From Snodgrassella sp945267035 (GTDB taxonomy: Bacteria > Pseudomonadota > Gammaproteobacteria > Burkholderiales > Neisseriaceae): a DNA stretch of 64,000 nt. Under the pieces are notes generated by a model that made no database searches, was not told the DNA's origin, and saw only the letters and a list, made by a program, of their open reading frames with translations. The stretch's first letter is position 1. Each line of letters begins with the position of its first letter. Location: assembly GCF_026535915.1 (NCBI RefSeq), contig NZ_JAFNPF010000002.1:1-64000 (forward strand), written 5' to 3'. Of the stretch, positions 18,841-28,810 are shown in pieces. Both the position numbers and the translations under genes were made by a program.

Positions 18841-19617
18841 ATGGATTGTCCCGAATTAGTAAACGCACTGCTATATGCTTATTATCACCAGGAACCTTTA
18901 GCAATGCTCGATTATGCTGATAAAGTTCGGGATTTGGAAAAGGCCTATCAGATTCAACATGCCTTTACAGCAGGAAAAGCCTCTCCTTTAGGCGGATATA
19001 AAGTATCACTGACTAATTCTCTTACTCAAAAGCTGTTTAATGTGGATGAGCCCATTTACGGACAGCACGAGCTCAGTCATCTTCTGCCGCAACCAGCTGA
19101 ATTGTCATTGGCAAAAATGAACCAACCGTTGATTGAGATGGAGCTGGGCTTTATTGCCAAAACTGACTTGTATGTGGGCATGACTGATGCTGAGCTTTTA
19201 AAAAATGTTTTGGTCACCGGCTGTCTTGAAATTCCTGATTCGCGCTTTTCTCATTGGTTTCCCGCTTTGAATAAATATTTGATTGTTGCTGACGGAACCA
19301 TAGGTGGCTATGTGGTCTATGGTGAATGTGTCGATGGAGAGGATTTAAGCGTAGATGAGCTGAATAATATTGAAGCAGAACTGATTTTGAATGGGCAAAC
19401 TATTGTTACCGGCAATGCGCGCGCCGTACTGGATAATCCATTGCATGCTTTACAATGGTTATTGCAAAAGTTAGATCAACATGGTTTAGTTTTGCATGCA
19501 GGTGAACTGGTTTCTTCTGGAGCGTTTTTTCTAACTCATAAACTCATTGAAGGTCAATATAGTGCTCATTTTTCCGGAGCGCTGAACCAAAGTTTATATC
19601 TGACGGTTTTACCCTGA
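18841..19617 (+). CDS. 2-keto-4-pentenoate hydratase-like protein (FAH superfamily)
   Basis: 258 residues of the MhpD/XylJ hydratase family (fumarylacetoacetase-like fold). Visible are KVSLTNSLTQKLFNVDEPIY (about 54-73), IEMELGFIAK with the acidic metal ligands (about 97-106) and a C-terminal LVSSGAFF. Such enzymes hydrate 2-oxopent-4-enoates in meta-cleavage pathways. No aromatic-degradation genes are present here, so the real substrate is uncertain. It follows metR on the same strand with an AGAGAG ribosome site. Confidence 0.7.
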   Translation: MDCPELVNALLYAYYHQEPLAMLDYADKVRDLEKAYQIQHAFTAGKASPLGGYKVSLTNSLTQKLFNVDEPIYGQHELSHLLPQPAELSLAKMNQPLIEMELGFIAKTDLYVGMTDAELLKNVLVTGCLEIPDSRFSHWFPALNKYLIVADGTIGGYVVYGECVDGEDLSVDELNNIEAELILNGQTIVTGNARAVLDNPLHALQWLLQKLDQHGLVLHAGELVSSGAFFLTHKLIEGQYSAHFSGALNQSLYLTVLP

Positions 19618-19760
19618 TAAATTTTTATCTGTTCTGTCTTTCACCATTCCAATACGCTTACAACGCTTTAAAGTTTTCATTGCATTATTGTATGGAAAGT
19701 TCGAACAGATAATCGGCAACAGCTCAGGTATTTTTTAGCTTAATCAGCTACAATAGCCCT

Positions 19761-21980
19761 ATGGAAAATTTATCATCTACCGATCTGTTGACCGGGCTTA
19801 ATCATGAACAATTAGCAGCGGTGACTTGGCCACCGCAACCTGCACTGGTACTGGCCGGCGCGGGAAGTGGTAAAACCCGAGTTCTGACTACGCGCATTGC
19901 CTGGTTGTTGCAAACTGGGCAGGCGAGTATCCACAGTATATTGGCGGTTACGTTTACCAATAAAGCTGCCCGAGAAATGCAATTACGTCTGAGTACCTTG
20001 TTGCCTTTTTCGATTCGTGGCATGTGGTTAGGCACTTTCCACGGCTTATGTCATCGGTTTTTACGTCTACATTATCAGCAAGCTGAGTTGCCCAGAGCAT
20101 TTCAGATTTTGGACAGTGCAGACCAATTAGGGGTAATCAAGCGCTTGCTCAAGCAGTTGAATATTGCCGAAGAAGTCATTGCTCCGCGTAGTTTACAGGG
20201 TTTTATCAATGCCCAAAAAGAAGCAGGTTTACGAGCATCAAGTCTACAGGCCAGTGATCCACATGAACATCGTATGATCGAATGCTATGCCAGTTACGAC
20301 CAGCTATGCAGACAGGAAGGTATTGTGGATTTTGCCGAACTGATGCTTCGCAGTTATGAAGTGCTGCAAACCGATGCTGTGTTGCGGACGCATTATCAAA
20401 ATCGCTTTAACCATATTCTGATTGATGAATTTCAGGATACCAATAAGTTGCAATATCAATGGTTAAAATTATTAGCCGGTGAGCACGCGGCTATTTTTGC
20501 TGTTGGTGATGATGACCAAAGTATTTACCGCTTTCGTGGCGCAGAAGTTGAAAATATGTCACGTTTTATGCGCGAATATCAAGTGACTGAGCCCATCAAA
20601 CTAGAGCAAAATTATCGTTCTGTAGGTAACATCCTGATTGCCGCCAATGCAGTTATCGCCAACAATGCCACCCGTCTGGGTAAGAATCTGCGTACCGAGG
20701 CTGGAACCGGAGAAAAAATTCGTGCCTTTAGAGCCATTAATGACGTTGAAGAAGCACAATTTGTGGTGGATGAAGTCAAAGCGTTACACCGCGATGGTTT
20801 AAATTATATTCAAATGGCTGTTTTATACCGCAGCAATGCTCAATCGCGGGTACTAGAGCAAGCGTTATTTCGTGCCGGTCTGCCATATAAAATCTATGGC
20901 GGTTTGCGCTTCTATGAACGGCAGGAAATTAAACATGCTTTGGCTTACCTGCGTCTAGCTGTGAACCCTGAAGATGACAATGCATTATTGCGGGTCATTA
21001 ATGTTCCGGCTCGCGGTATCGGATCGCGTACAATTGAAAATATTCAGGCCACTGCTGCTGAGGATAACAGCTCTCTATGGCACGCGGCGAAAAAGCTGGC
21101 GTTAAAACAGCAAAAAATAGGGTTTTTTGTCCAGCTGATTGAACAATTACAGTCACAAGCCTTGCATGTCTCATTACCTGAACTGATGGCATCGGTTGTT
21201 TATGATACTGGATTGATAGAGCACTATCGATCGCAGAAAGGTGAGCAACAGGAGCGCATTAACAATCTGGAAGAGTTGATCAATGCAGCCATCGCGTTTA
21301 AACCAGAAGATTTTTCGTATGAATCTCCCGATGATAATCCGACAGACAATCCTTTATCGGCTGCTTTAGCCTTTTTAAGCTCTGCCTCACTGGAGGCAGG
21401 TGAACATCAGGCTGGTGAGGGCGAAGAAGCATTACAACTAATGACGGTACATGCGGCCAAAGGGCTTGAATTTGATGCGGTGTTTTTAACTGGATTGGAA
21501 GAAGGATTATTTCCGAGCGAATTTAGTCTGGCGGAACGAAACGGGCTTGAAGAAGAAAGACGCTTAATGTATGTGGCTATTACTCGAGCTCGTCAGCGCC
21601 TGTATCTGAGTATGGCAGAACAACGACTTTTGCACGGCAAAACACATTTTGCTTTGTCTTCCCGATTTGTGGATGAAATTCCGCAAGAAGTCATACAACA
21701 TCTGTCTGCTCATTCTTCTAGTTTGGTTAGTAGACAACAATCTACTGTGCGTACCAACCCATTTCACAGCCGCAGTAAACTGGCTGAAACACCAGCAACA
21801 GAAGATTTTGATGGTTTTCAACTTGGGCAGAATGTTCACCATGAGCGTTTCGGTACAGGTGTGATCATTGATGCCAGCCATAAAGCCGAAGGTGCTAATT
21901 TAACCATCAATTTTGGTAAACAGGGAATTAAGGAGTTAAACACTTTGTTTGCTAAGAATAAGTTGACCATTTTAGCGTAA
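19761..21980 (+). CDS. uvrD: DNA helicase II, UvrD/PcrA type
   Basis: 739-residue superfamily 1 3'-5' DNA helicase for nucleotide-excision and mismatch repair. Motif I GAGSGKT is near residue 33, motif II DEFQDTN near 222, motif III GDDDQSIYRFRGAE near 250, motif IV LEQNYRS, motif V TVHAAKGLEFDAVFLTG near 562 and motif VI YVAITRARQRL. The last 55 residues form the UvrD/PcrA C-terminal tudor-like module (HHERFGTGVIID). Full length. The HIT gene follows 43 bases later. Confidence 0.93.
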   Translation: MENLSSTDLLTGLNHEQLAAVTWPPQPALVLAGAGSGKTRVLTTRIAWLLQTGQASIHSILAVTFTNKAAREMQLRLSTLLPFSIRGMWLGTFHGLCHRFLRLHYQQAELPRAFQILDSADQLGVIKRLLKQLNIAEEVIAPRSLQGFINAQKEAGLRASSLQASDPHEHRMIECYASYDQLCRQEGIVDFAELMLRSYEVLQTDAVLRTHYQNRFNHILIDEFQDTNKLQYQWLKLLAGEHAAIFAVGDDDQSIYRFRGAEVENMSRFMREYQVTEPIKLEQNYRSVGNILIAANAVIANNATRLGKNLRTEAGTGEKIRAFRAINDVEEAQFVVDEVKALHRDGLNYIQMAVLYRSNAQSRVLEQALFRAGLPYKIYGGLRFYERQEIKHALAYLRLAVNPEDDNALLRVINVPARGIGSRTIENIQATAAEDNSSLWHAAKKLALKQQKIGFFVQLIEQLQSQALHVSLPELMASVVYDTGLIEHYRSQKGEQQERINNLEELINAAIAFKPEDFSYESPDDNPTDNPLSAALAFLSSASLEAGEHQAGEGEEALQLMTVHAAKGLEFDAVFLTGLEEGLFPSEFSLAERNGLEEERRLMYVAITRARQRLYLSMAEQRLLHGKTHFALSSRFVDEIPQEVIQHLSAHSSSLVSRQQSTVRTNPFHSRSKLAETPATEDFDGFQLGQNVHHERFGTGVIIDASHKAEGANLTINFGKQGIKELNTLFAKNKLTILA

Positions 21981-22023
21981 TCGTACTTATTGAATGCGCT
22001 ATAAAAGCTAAAAAGGAAAAAAC

Positions 22024-22446
22024 ATGCAGCAATATGATCAGAATAATATCTTTGCCAAAATCCTGCGCGGTGAAATTTCCTGTCATAAAGTATACGAAGA
22101 TGATCATACTTTGGCATTTATGGATGTGATGCCTCAGGCTCGAGGTCATGTATTGGTTATTCCAAAATATGAAGCTGTTGAACTGTCTGATATGAATGCC
22201 GAATACATTAAGGCTGTCTTCAGTACCGCTCAGAAGGTCATCAAAGCTCAACGCAAAGTTTTACAGCGCGAAGGCATTGTACAACTTCAATTGTCAGGAG
22301 AAGAAGCGGGGCAGTCAGTGTTCCATTACCATATCCATCTTATTCCTGCTAATGTGCATGACATGGGTAAACATGAAGGTAAGCAAGCTAATCAGTCAGA
22401 ATTGAGCACATTGGCTGCTCAACTCAGAGCAGAATTAGGGCAATAA
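22024..22446 (+). CDS. HIT-family nucleotide-binding protein (HinT-like)
   Basis: 140 residues. The histidine triad HYHIHLIP is near residue 101, and CHKVYEDDHTLAFMD and GHVLVIPKYE are typical of the family. HIT proteins hydrolyse AMP-lysine-type nucleotide conjugates; the exact role in bacteria is unclear. Probably cotranscribed with uvrD (43-base gap, AAAAGGAAAAAAC ribosome site). Confidence 0.88.
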   Translation: MQQYDQNNIFAKILRGEISCHKVYEDDHTLAFMDVMPQARGHVLVIPKYEAVELSDMNAEYIKAVFSTAQKVIKAQRKVLQREGIVQLQLSGEEAGQSVFHYHIHLIPANVHDMGKHEGKQANQSELSTLAAQLRAELGQ

Positions 22447-22477
22447 ATTAAGAGTTAATACCAAAATATCCACAATC

Positions 22478-22593
22478 TTATCCACAGAAAGTCAATTCTG
22501 CGCACGAGCGTTTGGTTAATTAAACGCTTTATTTACAATATTTTATATAGAATACGCTTTTTATTAAATCTTAACTTTGTAAATTTATCCACA
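22478..22593. promoter_or_regulatory. Two DnaA boxes
   Basis: Exact TTATCCACA at 22478-22486 and 22585-22593 in the spacer after the HIT gene, plus a one-mismatch copy near 22467. These are the left-most exact boxes seen in the window. Confidence 0.55.
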
Positions 22594-22732
22594 AGATAAA
22601 GCATACTTAATCAGATTGATATTGGTAAACCGAATGTCATAGTAGGATTGATCCGATGACCATCCATTCTGACTGTGTTGATGATCAAATTCTCAATATT
22701 TTTTGAATTGATTTTTTTGTCGTTTTAATCAT

Positions 22733-22767
22733 AAAACCCACTGATTTTCATGGATCAGTGGGTTTTT
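22733..22767. terminator. Bidirectional terminator between the HIT gene and dnaJ
   Basis: AAAACCCACTGAT and ATCAGTGGGTTTTT form a 13-base stem with an 8-base loop and A/T tails on both sides. It separates the converging HIT and dnaJ genes. Confidence 0.85.
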
Positions 22768-22791
22768 AGCGAAATAAGTATCTAATACAAA

Positions 22792-23898
22792 TCAATCAAA
22801 CAAATCACGCAGTTTATCCATAAATGATTTTTGCCGTGGCGTTTGTGACCGATCTAATCCAGTAGAAATTTTTTCAAATTCTTCCAGTAGTTCGCGCTGA
22901 CGTTCTGTCAGATTAACCGGTGTTTCAACCACAATATGACAGTACAGATCACCCACCGCTGATGTTCGTATCGATTTAATTCCTTTACCGCGCACTCGCA
23001 TCCGTCTGCCGGTTTGCGTTTCTTTCGGAATATTCAGTTTAACCTTACCATCCAAGGTAGGAACTTCGACCTCACCACCCAACGCGGCAATAGTAAAACT
23101 AATGGGTAATTCACAATGCAAATCCATGCCATCGCGTTCGAAAACTTGATGAGGACGCACTTTAACCATCACATACAAGTCACCAGAAGCAGCACCATGT
23201 TTTCCCGGTTCACCTTCTCCACTTAAGCGGATACGCTGACCATCATCAATACCAGCCGGAATCGATACTTCCACGGTTTTACGGGTTTTAACCAGCCCGT
23301 CACCATGACACTTCACACACGGGTCTTTAATTTGCTTACCGCTACCCTGACAGGTTGGACAAGTTTGCTGAATCTGGAAAATCGCTTGCCGTACTTGTAC
23401 TACACCACTGCCTCCGCACATACTACAAGTAACCGGTGAAGTACCGGCCTTGGCTCCACTACCATGACAGACATCACATTCTTCATGCGTCGGAATAGTG
23501 ATTTTTTTCTTAATTCCGCGTGCAGCTTCTTCCAGAGTGATTTCAATATGATACTGAAGATCAGCACCTTTGTGATTTTGCTGTTGACGAGCGCCACCAC
23601 CACCAAACATTTGGCTGAATATATCACCAAAATCAAAACTGCCGGAAAAGCCGCCTCCATCCCCCATATTGCCGCTAAATCCTGCATGACCAAATTGATC
23701 ATAGGTAGAGCGTTTTTGTGGATCAGAGAGGACTTCATAAGCGCGCTGTACTTCTTTAAATTTTTCTTCCGCACTTTTATCGCCTTGGTTGCGGTCAGGA
23801 TGGTATTTCATCGCCAACTTACGATAAGCTTTTTTGATTTCCTCATCCCCTGCAGTACGGCTTATACCCAATACTTCATAAAAATCTACTTCAGTCAT
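22792..23898 (-). CDS. dnaJ: Chaperone DnaJ (Hsp40)
   Basis: 368 residues. Start ATG 23898 follows TTGGAATAAAATT and gives the conserved DFYEVLGISRTAG; an upstream in-frame extension lacks family similarity. J-domain at 1-70 with the HPD motif in KYHPDRNQG, a Gly/Phe-rich linker, then four zinc motifs CDVCHGSG, CSMCGGSG, CPTCQGSG and CVKCHGDG, and the substrate-binding beta domains. It stimulates DnaK, which is not next to it here. Confidence 0.97.
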   Translation of the reverse strand: MTEVDFYEVLGISRTAGDEEIKKAYRKLAMKYHPDRNQGDKSAEEKFKEVQRAYEVLSDPQKRSTYDQFGHAGFSGNMGDGGGFSGSFDFGDIFSQMFGGGGARQQQNHKGADLQYHIEITLEEAARGIKKKITIPTHEECDVCHGSGAKAGTSPVTCSMCGGSGVVQVRQAIFQIQQTCPTCQGSGKQIKDPCVKCHGDGLVKTRKTVEVSIPAGIDDGQRIRLSGEGEPGKHGAASGDLYVMVKVRPHQVFERDGMDLHCELPISFTIAALGGEVEVPTLDGKVKLNIPKETQTGRRMRVRGKGIKSIRTSAVGDLYCHIVVETPVNLTERQRELLEEFEKISTGLDRSQTPRQKSFMDKLRDLFD

Positions 23899-23918
23899 AA
23901 TTTTATTCCAAACGTTTT

Positions 23919-23955
23919 CAGGCAACTGCTCTCTAGCAAAAGATTGCCTGAAAAG
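23919..23955. repeat. Inverted repeat upstream of dnaJ (DUS-like)
   Basis: Arms TTTTCAGGCAA and TTGCCTGAAAA are perfect 11-base complements around an 18-base loop, in the dnaJ leader. The right arm resembles the Neisseriaceae DNA-uptake word family (TGCCTGAA core). Confidence 0.55.
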
Positions 23956-23973
23956 CAAAACCGGATAATAGAA

Positions 23974-23997
23974 ATGCAACCCATATATGGGCTGCAT
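23974..23997. repeat. Palindrome in the dnaJ upstream region
   Basis: ATGCAACCCATATATGGGCTGCAT read across both arms is a near-perfect palindrome with one mismatched pair. It is not the CIRCE element. Role unknown; it could be a stem in the dnaJ leader or a protein site. Confidence 0.4.
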
Positions 23998-24105
23998 CTG
24001 TAAATACAAGACCTTAATTAAAAGTAATTATATTTTCGTCTTGTTGATGAGCAAAGCGGAAATGTGCAAATACTTTAAAATGCTGACAAACACGACATTA
24101 ATCTT

Positions 24106-25986
24106 TTACGTCTTCTCATTGGTCAGTGGCATCAGTGCATTTACATAATTTAGACTGATACTGATCTGTACCAGATCAATGCCTGTAATGGCAATTTTCA
24201 TCCGGCTTTTTGGCATCGCATCGACCGGCACACCATTGACGCGCCCCATTAAAGGTAATCCTTCGATGCGCACCAGATCATCACGAATCAACTGCCCTGT
24301 CAGTTCCTGTATACCTTCTTGCTGAATATAAATCAGGCTCCAGTAAGCTTCCATCTGGCGTTGAAACTCACTATACGCATTATAAGTTAACTCAAAATCT
24401 CGTAAGACAGCGAACAACATACTATCCTGCGGCGCAAAACGGGGCTCAGTATCTGGTTCAAGCAAACTGATTAATTGCTTTTGGTTAACGTAATCTGCAC
24501 CGCGTCGCAACGGCGAAGAAAACCAAGCATAATGTTGCACGCCCAAACCTATATGTGGCTCGGATTGAGTACTCATCCGTACCCGTCCAGTAGGCTGCAC
24601 CCTGAATAGACCGGCTAATTTAGCATCGTGCAGCATTTCTGCCCAAGTACTATTAGCATAAATCATCAGCTCACTAACCAAAGTATCTATCGGTGCGCCA
24701 CGCTCACGTACCTTGATCTGGACATGTTCGTTTTCATCAAGTTCAATATTATAATCGTAGACGGGTTGACGATCTGGATCATATTTACCCCGAACTTTCA
24801 TTCTGGCAATAGCAAAATCGTACATCCAGTTCATTGCATGATGGTGAGGAAAAGCTTCAACAGAACTTCGCGGCTGCTCGGGTAAAAAAGCTTGTTCGAT
24901 ATTCTGAATACGCAAATTATTGACTACATGAATCGCTTCCAGCTTCGTTTCCGTCCGCACGATCTCAAACTGCGGGTTTACTTCTAAATACAGACTGATT
25001 GCCGGGCGTAATTTTCCTTCATCCAAACTGAACGCTTTGATCCAGCTTGACGGTAGCATAGTGATTTTGCCACCCGGATAATAAACCGTGCTTTGGTGTT
25101 CAAACACACGTTTTTCCAATGGTGATTCAGGCTGGATCGCCAGCGAGGGCACGGCGATATGCAGACCAAGCAACTTATTGCCGTTGGGTAAATCTTGTAA
25201 GCTAGTCGCGTCATCTACTTCAGTGGTGTCCAGATCATCTATTGAAAAAGCCTGAACGGATTCATCTGCAATCGGTAAATCTGGAATGACTGGTAAAGGA
25301 TAATCGTCTTTGTCTAACCCTTTGGGAAACTGAGTTAGTAGAAAACCATCTAAAAAATATTCAGGTAAACTGGGTACAGCCCCCACACTTCGTAGTAAGG
25401 CAAAGGGTGAAGTTTTTTTCTGATCCGCCGCTTTGGCCACCGCTTTATAAGTCAGACTTTGTTTGTCAGGTGCATGCAAAATCAGCTTGGCATCCGCTGC
25501 AATTTCATCGGGCAAAGTACCGGCTAACAATTGTTCTACCCAAGTATTGATTTGCGCTTCTTGTTGCTTTTTTCGTTCAATGGCTGCCAGAGCCTGTTGA
25601 AGAATATCCGCCGGCGCAGCTTTAAAAGCCCCTTTGCCTTTGCGATAAAAATACACCGGCACAGCGTGTAGAGCAATTAAAATAGCTGCCTGCTCAACCT
25701 GGCTAAATTGATTACCAAAATATTCAGTCGCTGCTTCTTCTGCAGTAAATTCAGCTTCACTGCCTACAGCTTCCCACAGTAGATCAATATCAATTCCAGC
25801 TGCAATTGTGGTTGCATTCTGTAAAAACTGTGCTGCATCCTCATCAAACGACAGGAATACATGATTAGATTTTATTTTTGCCCGTTTACCATGCTGCGTA
25901 TTCACCAGAAAAGTAGCGCCGTTTTCCTGTACCACCTCCGCCACTTTAAACTGTCCGGATTCTTCATAAAAGATATGTTTACCCAT
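24106..25986 (-). CDS. RNB-domain exoribonuclease (RNase II/VacB family)
   Basis: 626 residues. The central RNB domain has the acidic catalytic motif FSIDDLDTTEVDDATSL near residue 247. Later family elements are YYPGGKITMLPSSW and the basic stretch RVRMSTQSEPHIGLGVQHYA with SSPLRRGADYVNQ. A short basic S1-like region ends the protein. Such enzymes degrade RNA 3'-5'. It is shorter than RNase R and lacks a recognisable N-terminal cold-shock domain, matching a variant common in beta-proteobacteria. 200 bases lie between it and dnaJ downstream. Confidence 0.85.
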   Translation of the reverse strand: MGKHIFYEESGQFKVAEVVQENGATFLVNTQHGKRAKIKSNHVFLSFDEDAAQFLQNATTIAAGIDIDLLWEAVGSEAEFTAEEAATEYFGNQFSQVEQAAILIALHAVPVYFYRKGKGAFKAAPADILQQALAAIERKKQQEAQINTWVEQLLAGTLPDEIAADAKLILHAPDKQSLTYKAVAKAADQKKTSPFALLRSVGAVPSLPEYFLDGFLLTQFPKGLDKDDYPLPVIPDLPIADESVQAFSIDDLDTTEVDDATSLQDLPNGNKLLGLHIAVPSLAIQPESPLEKRVFEHQSTVYYPGGKITMLPSSWIKAFSLDEGKLRPAISLYLEVNPQFEIVRTETKLEAIHVVNNLRIQNIEQAFLPEQPRSSVEAFPHHHAMNWMYDFAIARMKVRGKYDPDRQPVYDYNIELDENEHVQIKVRERGAPIDTLVSELMIYANSTWAEMLHDAKLAGLFRVQPTGRVRMSTQSEPHIGLGVQHYAWFSSPLRRGADYVNQKQLISLLEPDTEPRFAPQDSMLFAVLRDFELTYNAYSEFQRQMEAYWSLIYIQQEGIQELTGQLIRDDLVRIEGLPLMGRVNGVPVDAMPKSRMKIAITGIDLVQISISLNYVNALMPLTNEKT

Positions 25987-26876
25987 AACGCCTACTTAAA
26001 CCAATTAAACTACCAATTAACTCACCAAACTGAATGTGAAATTATCTATTTGTTCGATTATAAACGAATGTTCTGCAAATAAAGTTTTCTACTTCAGGCA
26101 CAGAATTGTTTTTATCACTTATCAATGGTCCGAATAATGCGTGATCAGGCTGACAAAAAAATCCCTGTATCGTGATATAGACAGTAATAAAATCATTGCA
26201 AAAAATAATTCTATGTATTTATTTCCGATACATCAATTAACTAAACATCAGCACAGTATACTAATCATTTATACAGCATTATGCTTTAAAAGCAGCATTA
26301 TAGACAATAAAATTATTTCAAATGGCAACTTTATCATGCCAGAATTGAATTTCAGGAATTAAATAATAAATTGCAATATTGTCTAAAAAGAAAGCATCAT
26401 TTCAACTTGAATATGTCATTAATATTTTGTCATACAGGAATTTGATGACAATATAATTGCAATAATAGACTTTTTTAAGCAACTAAATTTTACCTTAATT
26501 TGTAATTATTAAAATATTATTCTGTTTTTTTAAAATTTATTAGAATAATTGTATTTTCTCTGTCTTATTTAGTATTATTTAAATATTAATCAACTATTTT
26601 TTCTATCATAAAAACTTCAAGCCTTTCCTTATAACATGATGTTATTTATTAATTTATATTATGAACTAGTTTATTTAATATTACACTATTAATGTAATCA
26701 ATGCTTATAAAAAATAATATATTAAACTTTGAAATTAACCATTATTGCCCTTCTTCTTCCATTCTTTCACATCAACATCCTTCAAGACACCGTAGCTCTT
26801 AACTGATGCCTACAGATACAGCAACACCCTCCTAGTGAGTGTTACAATATCAAGAAACTTTCTGGAGTTGAAGAGC
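25987..26876. other. Gene-free, very AT-rich spacer
   Basis: Nearly 900 bases between divergent genes, with long A/T runs at 26380-26720. Short frames here have no family features. It contains the promoters of both flanking genes, but none can be fixed. Confidence 0.5.
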
Positions 26877-27104
26877 ATGAAAAAATTGAGCCCCAAAAAT
26901 TATGAAGAAGCATTGCAGCAACTTGAAAAAATTACAGAATCAATGCAAAACAATGATTTACCTTTGGAAGAAGCATTAGCAGCCTATCAACAAGGTCAAG
27001 AATTAGTCAAGTACTGCCAACAGAAGCTAGCCGAAGTGGAACAAAAACTTCAAGTTTTTGATCATGGTGAACTAAAGGAGTTAAAACTTGAAGGCGGGGA
27101 GTAA
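26877..27104 (+). CDS. xseB: Exodeoxyribonuclease VII small subunit
   Basis: 75 residues, typical XseB size. Start ATG 26877 behind GGAGTTGAAGAGC; the family core NYEEALQQLEKITE follows at residues 7-20 and LPLEEALAAYQQGQELVKYC at 26-45. XseB binds the large subunit XseA, which is not in the window. It overlaps the ispA start by 17 bases, so the two are translationally linked, the usual xseB-ispA order. Confidence 0.93.
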   Translation: MKKLSPKNYEEALQQLEKITESMQNNDLPLEEALAAYQQGQELVKYCQQKLAEVEQKLQVFDHGELKELKLEGGE

Positions 27105-27984
27105 ATTTGATATCTGGCAGCAACAGGCAAGAGCACAGGCTGAATTAACCCTATCCAGATTACTTCCATCGGAAAACCTGCTTGAGGCTGATCTGATTGC
27201 AGCGATGCGTTACAGTGCTCTGGAAGGCGGCAAGCGTTTGCGCCCCATGCTGGTACTTGCCGCGGCTGAACTGGGTAATGCAGACGCTAAAGCCATCGAA
27301 TATGCCATGGCAGCTGTGGAATGTATCCATATTTACTCATTAGTGCATGATGATATGCCTGAAATGGATAATGATAGTCTGCGCCATGGCAAACCAACTT
27401 GTCATATCCGTTACAACCAGGCAACGGCATTACTGGTTGGCGATGCACTGCAAACCATGGCTTTTACTTTGCTGAGTAAGCCCACATTATTGCCACCAGC
27501 AAGACAACTACAGATGATCCAAATTCTGGCTACCGCTGCGGGCTGCACCGGCATGGCAGGTGGACAAGCAATTGATTTGGCACATGTCGGCAAATCAATT
27601 GATCAGGCCGGACTTGAACACATGCATCAACTTAAAACAGGCGCATTGATTCGTGCGTCAATCGCATTGGGTGGATTGTGTTGCGAAGATGTCAGTGAAA
27701 CCGCACTGAGCGCACTAGATCAATACGCAATCAATCTTGGGTTGGCTTTTCAGGTAATTGATGATGTATTGGATTATGAACAAGAAACCAGTGTTTTAGG
27801 CAAAACTGCCGGCAAAGATGCTCAAGCCAACAAACCAACTTACGTGAGTTTGATGGGTTTGACCAAGGCAAGACAATATGCCGAAACATTAATCCAACAA
27901 GCCATAGATGCGTTAAATCAATTTGACCAACGAGCAGATCACTTACGCGCATTAGCACAATATGTTACCGCAAGAAATCATTAA
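27088..27984 (+). CDS. ispA: Farnesyl diphosphate synthase (polyprenyl synthetase)
   Basis: 298 residues. It starts at a TTG (27088) behind AAAGGAG, inside the end of xseB. Prenyltransferase motifs are GGKRLRPMLVLAA, the first Asp-rich motif HDDMPEMDND near residue 91 and the second, VIDDVLDYE, near 222. It makes the C15 precursor for undecaprenyl phosphate and quinones. The dxs gene often found next is absent here. Confidence 0.92.
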   Translation: MKAGSKFDIWQQQARAQAELTLSRLLPSENLLEADLIAAMRYSALEGGKRLRPMLVLAAAELGNADAKAIEYAMAAVECIHIYSLVHDDMPEMDNDSLRHGKPTCHIRYNQATALLVGDALQTMAFTLLSKPTLLPPARQLQMIQILATAAGCTGMAGGQAIDLAHVGKSIDQAGLEHMHQLKTGALIRASIALGGLCCEDVSETALSALDQYAINLGLAFQVIDDVLDYEQETSVLGKTAGKDAQANKPTYVSLMGLTKARQYAETLIQQAIDALNQFDQRADHLRALAQYVTARNH

Positions 27985-28022
27985 TCAATACTGTTGCTAG
28001 AACTTGATTTAGCATAAATATA

Positions 28023-28064
28023 GATAACGATTAATTATGACCTGATTCATGATCAATCGTTATC
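28023..28064. repeat. Stem-loop after ispA
   Basis: Arms GATAACGATT and AATCGTTATC are perfect complements with a 22-base loop, 38 bases after the ispA stop. There is no strong T run, so it is a weak terminator candidate. Confidence 0.45.
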
Positions 28065-28810
28065 GGCTAACATAATATTTTCCTTCTGCCATTAACAAGG
28101 TTCTGAAGCCGATTTAGACCGTTATTCCACACAAGCGAGACAAAAACTCGGCAAACTCAATATTCTCAACAGTAAAGATCGTGCATTCATGCACTAGTCA
28201 GATTATATTTGCTTGTGGATAAATCACTTTAATCCTAAATTAAAAGCGTCTTTTATCAACTTCTTTATTATCAATCATTGATTTAATGTTATTCAGTTTC
28301 GATTTCAAACCGCATATCCAACCTAATTTTTCGTCATGCTAATTTATTTTTTCTAATCAAATAGTCTGCTAAAATCGGCCACCTGACGAGCCCAGATAGA
28401 CTCTTTCGTTAGTACAATACTATTAAACTTAATTGGAAAAAATTTGGCTACAATGGGTACCAAATCATCTTATCCATTTTGCCGAACCCATCAATTTTTG
28501 CTAATCAATACAGTCATTGACCACACCCGAGGCAGAGGGCACTCTTGCTGTGTACCGCTCGCAGGATCAAGTTTAGATGATTACATGCAACAAGATACGG
28601 GTTTGTGCTTGACTTTATCCGTGGCATATAGCATTGGAAATGAAACATGTTTGTGGCTTTTTTTATAGATATGATTGTCTCACTCTAAATTATTATTGCA
28701 GCCCAGACAGACCATTACATATAAATGGCACTGATTAAAATCTTTCTTAACATCTTTCAAAATTAATTAGCAACGGATTATTCCTGGCCACTGCCAGTGC
28801 CATTGGCAAC
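28065..28810. other. Spacer with possible decayed coding pieces
   Basis: About 750 bases. A short frame near 28100-28200 (SEADLDRYSTQARQKLGKL, ending FMH) looks protein-like but has no start and is not recognised. One exact DnaA box at 28214-28222. No intact gene. Confidence 0.4.

Noticed and set aside
23974..23997. CIRCE heat-shock operator upstream of dnaJ
   Set aside because: The palindrome does not match TTAGCACTC-N9-GAGTGCTAA.
28100..28200. Short protein-like frame SEADLDRYSTQARQKLGKL
   Set aside because: No start, too short to identify; mentioned as possible remnant only.
28444..28668. Open frame of 74 codons after ispA
   Set aside because: TTG start without ribosome site, no domain, Cys-rich random composition in a decayed spacer.
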